From NCBI GenBank assembly GCA_000181795.3, contig CM012953.1, forward strand, positions 1,297,545 through 1,361,544: a DNA stretch of 64,000 nt, given 5' to 3'. The stretch comes from Trichinella spiralis (Eukaryota; Nematoda; Enoplea; Trichinellida; Trichinellidae). A model generated the notes under the pieces. That model saw only the letters and a program-made list of their open reading frames with translations. It had not been told where the DNA came from and did not search any database. The position numbers and the translations under genes are program-made. Shown piece by piece: positions 60,718 to 64,000 of this stretch; position 1 is the stretch's first letter; every line of letters starts with the position of its first letter.

Positions 60718-61650
60718 TCAGGAATCAACGTGATATACTCTCAGGCAACGTACGATAAAATTGTGTACGATCTTCTTTGGATCCAGGCAAAAGGCACATC
60801 TTCTGCAGGGGATCATAATCTCAACAGACGATTCGGATTGTTCATTGTTGTAGAAGGGCATAAATTGATTCGAAAAAGAAAAAATGGCGCAATTCGACAA
60901 ATTCAAAAACATTTGAAAAGATGTTTTCCATCGTTAGGGATACCCATTCGCGTATTGGTCACGGTGGAGAAAGGAAAACGTTTTTGGAGGTAAAAAAGAA
61001 ATGGGCCAACGTTACATTGGAGATATGTAAAATTTGCATAAGATGTTGTAAAGACTGTCAGTTGAAACGAAAAAAGAAGATCCCCAAGGGTTTGGTAGTA
61101 AAGTCAATTGTTAGCAGTAGCATTATGTCAATGGGACAAGTGAATCCTATCAACTACCAAACCATGCCCGATGGCAAGTTCAACTATTTAATCACTTATG
61201 TTGACCATTTTAGTAAATTTTGCTTCCTGCGCCCATTGACGTCTAAGAGCAGTGAAGAGGTGGCTCAAAATCTCTTTGACGTCTTTCTCCTGATTGGAGC
61301 CCCTGCCATACTGCAATCTGATAGCGGCCGTGAGTTCGGAAGCTCTCTCATTGCTGAACTAAAATGCTTATGGCCAGGAACGAATTTTATTTAATGGTTG
61401 ACCCCGTCATCCGCAGAGTCAGGGAGGGGTAAAACAACTAAATGGCGTAGAAAAGGAGAAGCTTGCAATCTGGATGAAAAACAGCGATTCAAACAGTTGG
61501 TCCCTAGGATTAAAATTTGTGCAGTGGCAAATTAACATCAGCGTTGATGCCACCAATCCAACGAAGTCCCTACTTATTAATGTTTAGTCGAGAACCACGT
61601 GTCGATAATGACCCAAATTTGATGCCAAAATTACTTTTAAACTGATTATG
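60718..61650 (+). pseudogene. Decayed KRBA2-like integrase of a transposable element
   Basis: Three or four frame segments together resemble the integrase-type proteins often annotated as KRAB-A domain-containing protein 2-like. About 60718-60917 gives the N-terminal part. About 60918-61394 gives a zinc-binding H2C2 region (THSRIGHGG, CCKDC) and the core (DHFSKFCFLRPL, GAPAILQSDSGREF). About 61390-61587 continues in another frame after a TGA (PRHPQSQGG, LKFVQW), and MFSREPR near 61580 is in yet another. The first catalytic Asp region (usually QVDLID) reads QVNPIN, the middle Asp is kept (QSDSG), and the catalytic Glu (usually GSVERAN) is Lys (GGVKQLN). Frameshifts plus lost residues mean it cannot be active. 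The region up to about 61960 may hold the decayed C-terminal part. Confidence 0.8.
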
Positions 61651-63032
61651 ATTTCAATTATGGAAGAAGATTTGCATTGTGGTGACGATGATTCCTGTGC
61701 AGAAGAAACAACTAGCAACGGCGTGGAGTCTGATCTCAGCAAAGCCGCATCGAATAGCAGCCGCCAAAGAATGGAATTTTTTAAATCTGACCAAAACAAA
61801 AACGATAACGATCCAAACGATCAAAGATCAACAACGACTGAATTAGGTGATTGAGAAAATATGAGTGATGGAACAAATAGCCGGTCGATAGAACCAGAAG
61901 CATCAGAATCTACAATGTTTCAGGACAATAGCAAAGTCCGTGAAATTTGAAAGCCAGCTCTGGAAAATATATTTCGTTGCTGATTACATCTGTTTAAGAC
62001 CATTAAAACAGTACTCGCCGAAAGGCATACGTTATCGACATTTTCGAACCGTAGGCGTTAAGTGTTAACATTTACCAAAAGAGCTTGGCAAATGTTAGCA
62101 TTTGTCCATTTTCCACATTTGTCATGACATGTCTACTTATTAAGATATGCCAGTAGATAAGATGGACCATTTTACGTTTTTATAGATAATTTCAAAAATG
62201 TATTAACAATTCTGGCAAAAACATTATTGCTAAAATATATAATCATTATTAACTGTAAACTGTAGTATTAACTGAAAATTATTGCCCAATTTAAAAGCAA
62301 ACTAATGCTTTTATTCAAAATATTTTATTTTCATGTTTTTTGAAATACCAATTTCAAAATTTTCTGAATATCTAGTATTGTCATCACCAAAAATGATTTA
62401 TCAGTTTTTTTCCGCAAGTTGTTCAGTTATGCAAATAATATTCAATTCATTCCTCTTTATTAAAAATAAGATTATACAATATATTAAGTCAATAATAAGT
62501 AACTTGGATAAAATTTGAGCAAAAACAAAGAGCCAAAAAGTAAAGAAATTTTAATTATTCACATTCACAAAAATGCTTATCTATTCATTAAACAAATAAA
62601 TGAGTGTGAAAATAATTTGTAAGTTAATTTATAAAAAAACGCCCCTCTCCCCAAAAAAAACAATTTTTTATTTAATTATCAATTATAAAATGACGGACGG
62701 TGTTAATCATTATGGCTATTTCAGGTGTAAAGGATCAGACTTATAACAACATATCTTTAGAAATTTGATCCAAAAGCACATAAAGCTATTATGAAATTCA
62801 ACCGCATTTTGTTATTCAGTATTTGTTTTCTATTAAAATAGTAAAACAAAACATGCACAATCATCAGTATGCTGTTTTGTGCAATGTTTCTTGTGCAAAT
62901 GCTATGGGGTTTCTTGGATCATTGTATGTCAAATGAAAATGAAAATTTATGGTAACAAATTTTTAATGCAATATTAAAAACAAAAACAAAAAATAACTTT
63001 ATCGATTGGAGACAACAAATTTCAGATTAAAT
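61651..63032. other. Relic 3' flank and intergenic DNA
   Basis: This holds a Ser/Asp-rich open frame at about 61648-61854 that may be the decayed tail of the transposable element, a hairpin at 62065-62094, and AT-rich spacer up to the stop codon of the phosphatase gene. Confidence 0.45.
62065..62094. repeat. Hairpin AACATTTACCAA ... TTGGCAAATGTT
   Basis: Two 12-base arms pair with one mismatch around a six-base loop. Related AACATTT(A/G)CCAA sequence occurs at about 60577-60588 before the integrase relic, so it may be part of the element's terminal or subterminal repeats. Confidence 0.5.
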
Positions 63033-63983
63033 TTAAGGACGATTGAAAAATTTGAAATCGATACGGTTAGTACAGTCCAAGAAAGAAATTGATGGCAAAG
63101 CGCAGTGCATAAGTTTCCAAGTATTGTCAGATTTGTTCTCTTCTAATGCCACAACAGATCCAAATGGATAATGGACACCAACTTGTTTCAAATCATTTAA
63201 ATCCGGCACATTCGCTGTTTTCTTTGTCAAAAATCGACTGCCTGCATCAAGGGTAGGTGCATGAACAACAAATAATATATTGCACGGTGATTTGGTATGC
63301 CTGCTCAGAATACTACTAATCACATCGCCGGTACGTTTGTAATATTCTTCTATAGTTTCATTTTTGTATTTCGTTTTCAAATCCTCACAACTGATCACTG
63401 GAAAATAATCAGGATCTACTTCATAACCTTGTACGGCCATTTCCAAAGTGCTCAGGAAGTTCAAATTCTCTTCTTTATACCACCCCATATATTCGAACAA
63501 TCCTGGTTCGATACAAATTTTTGGCTTTGTTTTAGTAAATGCTTTCAACATCCCGTGCGCACTTTGCGCACATCGCAGTGCTGGACTACAGTAGACAGTG
63601 TCGAAGTTTATGCAGTTCAATTTTGCCCCTCGTCCAATCAACTGGGATACAAAATAACCAAGTTCAGTAATCGGTGGATCATCATAAAAATCATTAACTC
63701 CGTTCAATCGTGGAACCATCGATATTGGCATGTTCATGTCGTACGGTTTGTAATTTCCAGATTCTGTATAAGACAACCGCGTCCAAGCAGGGAAAACACG
63801 ATCCATTCGTTCACCATGACGAGCGAAAAAGACACGCCTACCTGCAGCAGATGCCTGTTCACCCAACGCTGACTGGACAGCAATGCTAGCCTGCTTCATC
63901 AATTCTGCTTGTCTTTTTTGCTCTGCCTCATTTATGGGACCTGCCGGCTTGGGGGCACCCGGAGCTTTCTTAACCACGTCCAT
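63033..63983 (-). CDS. UBASH3/Sts-type histidine phosphatase (phosphoglycerate mutase-like fold)
   Basis: Histidine phosphatases of this branch resemble the C-terminal phosphatase of UBASH3A/B, which dephosphorylates phosphotyrosine substrates. One open exon encodes 316 aa. The catalytic motif is ARHGERMD (His56 as phosphate acceptor); the second catalytic His is His241 in VVHAPTLDAG. Family blocks include LNMP-like MNMPISM, DDPPITELGY, VYCSPALRCAQSAH and EPGLFEY. A short Lys/Pro/Ala-rich N-terminus replaces the UBA and SH3 domains of vertebrate UBASH3, as in many invertebrate PGM-only members. The ATG at 63983 is the first in frame within the window; the frame stays open towards the window edge and a CAG lies just upstream, so an earlier exon beyond 64000 cannot be excluded. 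Confidence 0.88.
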   Translation of the reverse strand: MDVVKKAPGAPKPAGPINEAEQKRQAELMKQASIAVQSALGEQASAAGRRVFFARHGERMDRVFPAWTRLSYTESGNYKPYDMNMPISMVPRLNGVNDFYDDPPITELGYFVSQLIGRGAKLNCINFDTVYCSPALRCAQSAHGMLKAFTKTKPKICIEPGLFEYMGWYKEENLNFLSTLEMAVQGYEVDPDYFPVISCEDLKTKYKNETIEEYYKRTGDVISSILSRHTKSPCNILFVVHAPTLDAGSRFLTKKTANVPDLNDLKQVGVHYPFGSVVALEENKSDNTWKLMHCALPSISFLDCTNRIDFKFFNRP

Positions 63984-64000
63984 ATCAAGGACGCTGAATC

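Noticed and set aside
63297-63872. 191-codon plus-strand frame
   Set aside because: Antisense to the histidine phosphatase exon, which has intact catalytic motifs.
1-64000. CRISPR arrays, rRNA genes, prophage or bacterial operons
   Set aside because: Nothing of this kind was seen; spliced genes and an intron-bearing eukaryotic layout exclude a prokaryotic reading.

Overview
The window is nuclear DNA from a small-genome invertebrate animal. It is AT-rich, and its genes are split by mostly 45-100 bp introns ending in TTTTCAG/TTTTTAG-type acceptors, with a few kilobase-scale introns. The proteins are conserved metazoan ones: a Tbx2/3 T-box factor, AKAP1, REEP5/6, SENP8, SHQ1, RNF141, an Echinoid-type adhesion receptor, PIG-V, 4E-T and a UBASH3-type histidine phosphatase. 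The acceptor style, tight same-strand gene spacing, a 4-bp gene overlap that suggests polycistronic transcription, and a decayed KRBA2-like integrase suggest a nematode, perhaps an early-branching one of the Trichinella/Trichuris group. That is an inference; another AT-rich ecdysozoan is not excluded.

Layout. 1-4.1 kb: AT-rich noncoding. 4.1-6.5 kb (minus): six-exon Tbx2/3 gene with a GC-rich promoter (CCAAT and GC boxes) at 6.6-6.9 kb. 6.9-21.6 kb: about 15 kb without a recognisable gene, containing several GC-richer islands (candidate regulatory elements of the T-box gene) and a foldback repeat whose arms lie near 19.3 and 21.3 kb. 21.9-26.2 kb (plus): AKAP1 (membrane anchor, KH, Tudor) in ten exons. 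28.8-29.3 kb: intronless REEP5/6-like gene. 31.0-36.0 kb (plus): a compact cluster of SENP8-like NEDD8 protease, SHQ1 (start overlaps the SENP8 stop as ATGA), a small TAF6-like histone-fold protein and RNF141-like RING protein. 38.2-47.6 kb (plus): Echinoid-like receptor with 7 Ig domains, FN3 region, one TM segment and a C-terminal PDZ ligand. 51.1 kb (minus): tRNA-Val(CAC). 51.4-52.8 kb (minus): intronless PIG-V. 54.1-58.0 kb (plus): 4E-T in twelve exons, probably sharing a divergent promoter region with PIG-V. 60.7-61.7 kb: broken integrase of a transposable element. 63.0-64.0 kb (minus): UBASH3-like phosphatase, possibly continuing beyond the window.

The genes do not form one pathway; most are housekeeping genes (snoRNP assembly, deneddylation, GPI anchor synthesis, ER shaping, mRNA repression) beside two developmental genes with much noncoding DNA (Tbx2/3 and the Echinoid-like receptor). 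Exon coordinates were worked out by hand from GT/AG junctions, reading-frame continuity and remembered family sequences. For the multi-exon genes (Tbx2/3, AKAP1, SHQ1, the TAF6-like gene, RNF141, the Echinoid-like gene and 4E-T) the summed exon lengths are exact multiples of three. No single previously undescribed system stood out; the strongest leads are the SENP8-SHQ1 overlap, the altered catalytic or binding residues in SENP8 and 4E-T, and the foldback element.
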